Shown here: positions 16,275-16,839 of the stretch, in pieces
Layout of the letters: every line of letters begins with the position of its first letter
Numbering within the stretch: the stretch's first letter is position 1
Source of the DNA: an uncultured Gemmatimonadota bacterium
Lineage (GTDB): Bacteria > Gemmatimonadota > Gemmatimonadetes > Gemmatimonadales > Gemmatimonadaceae
NCBI GenBank assembly: GCA_903894655.1
Contig: CAITQY010000339.1
Span: 1 to 16,839 of the forward strand
Direction: 5' to 3'
Length of the DNA: 16,839 bases
Program-made: the position numbers and the translations under genes
Notes under the pieces: generated by a model
Seen by the model: the letters and a program-made list of their open reading frames with translations, nothing else
Databases searched by the model: none
What the model was told of the DNA's origin: nothing

Positions 16275-16839
16275 CGGCCATCTCGAAGTGGTGTCCCGGC
16301 GCGAGCCGCGCGAGGTGGTGCGGTGTGTCGATCGCGAGCACCTGCGCCATGACCAAGGCGTCGTCGCCGGGCTTGAGGTGCGTCACGTACACCGGCACGC
16401 GCCCCGGTAATCGGCGCAGCACGTCGGCCAGGGTGCTCGGGATCAGGTGCCCTGAGCGTTCGGCCAACTCGGCGTAATCATCCGTGAAGGACACGTCGGC
16501 CACCACGTGCGCCAACGGCTCCGATTGCAACAGCGCCCAGCAAGCCGGGTTGGGACCCGAGTCGCCCGTGAACACCCACCAGCCGTCGGCGGTGTCGACG
16601 GCGAGCCCGCAGGCGGGCACCGGATGGACGGCAGGGAGCACCCACAGCCGTCGGGCATCGGCTCCCTGCCCAAGCGTGAGCACGTCACCGACCGCAAACG
16701 GGTGAAACGTCAGAATGGGCTGCGCCGCGCTCGGGATGGTCAGGAAGTCGGGCCAGATCGTGCCATTGAACACATGCGTCCGCAGCGTGTCCAGCGTCTC
16801 GGGCAAGCCATGCACCCGGATGGGGCCGCGTCCCGTCGG
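16264..16839 (-). CDS. Metallo-beta-lactamase-fold hydrolase, class II cAMP phosphodiesterase-like (5' end cut by window)
   Basis: The visible 191 residues are the C-terminal part of the protein. The frame stays open to the last base, so the start and the expected N-terminal HxHxDH metal motif lie beyond 16839. Seen are VHGLPETLDTLRTHVFN and IWPDF, then VHPVPACGLAVD, FTGDSGPN with a probable metal-ligand Asp, VADVSFTDD and YVTHLKPGDD with a probable ligand His. This order of motifs fits class II 3',5'-cyclic-nucleotide phosphodiesterases (CpdP/PDE1-like), which hydrolyse cAMP. Substrate preference is inferred from the family. A GTG at 16815 could be taken as a start, but it falls inside conserved sequence. 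It converges on the kinase gene with an 11-base overlap and no terminator between them. Confidence 0.75.
   Translation of the reverse strand, partial: PTGRGPIRVHGLPETLDTLRTHVFNGTIWPDFLTIPSAAQPILTFHPFAVGDVLTLGQGADARRLWVLPAVHPVPACGLAVDTADGWWVFTGDSGPNPACWALLQSEPLAHVVADVSFTDDYAELAERSGHLIPSTLADVLRRLPGRVPVYVTHLKPGDDALVMAQVLAIDTPHHLARLAPGHHFEMAARA

Overview
The window is high-GC bacterial DNA with tightly packed, mostly overlapping genes. A Gemmatimonadota chromosome is the best guess. This rests mainly on the divergent soluble Ser/Thr kinase with fused TolB/FlgO-like and TPR regions, whose N-terminal wording is typical of that phylum, and on the high GC. It is an inference from protein style, not a proven assignment. 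No rRNA, tRNA, insertion sequence or CRISPR array was seen.

About 13.7 kb (positions 85-13775) is one minus-strand gene train for exporting a small peptide. Read in the direction of transcription (right to left) it holds: a lipoprotein substrate-binding protein fused to an ABC permease (11757-13775) and its ATPase (10951-11760), of the TrpX/ABC_sub_bind type; a HlyD-type membrane-fusion protein (9698-10954), a C39 peptidase-ABC exporter (7537-9708) and a second ABC exporter half with an N-terminal sensor-like region (4583-7540), which together form the three-part NHLM/NHLP bacteriocin export set; a second importer-like pair, an amino-acid-type substrate-binding/permease fusion lipoprotein (2140-4524) and a GlnQ-like ATPase carrying an RsbW-like C-terminal domain (1052-2143); a small OB-fold lipoprotein (363-1049); and a 67-residue peptide gene (85-288) whose N-terminal half is a double-glycine leader.

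The 67-residue gene is the most interesting item. It has a good Shine-Dalgarno, a consensus TATAAT box just upstream, lower GC than its neighbours, and a leader ending in Gly-Gly that fits the C39 peptidase encoded upstream. It is the likely cargo of the exporter. No peptide-modifying enzyme (lanthionine synthetase, cyclodehydratase, radical SAM, methyltransferase) is encoded in the window, so the peptide may be unmodified or modified by something outside it. Flanking the exporter with two complete importer-like ABC modules, one with an anti-sigma-kinase-like tail, is the unusual part of the layout.

To the right, a divergent gene (13977-16274) encodes the kinase-TolB-TPR protein. It meets head-on, with an 11-base overlap, a minus-strand metallo-beta-lactamase-fold gene resembling class II cAMP phosphodiesterases (16264 to the window edge), which is cut off at its 5' end.
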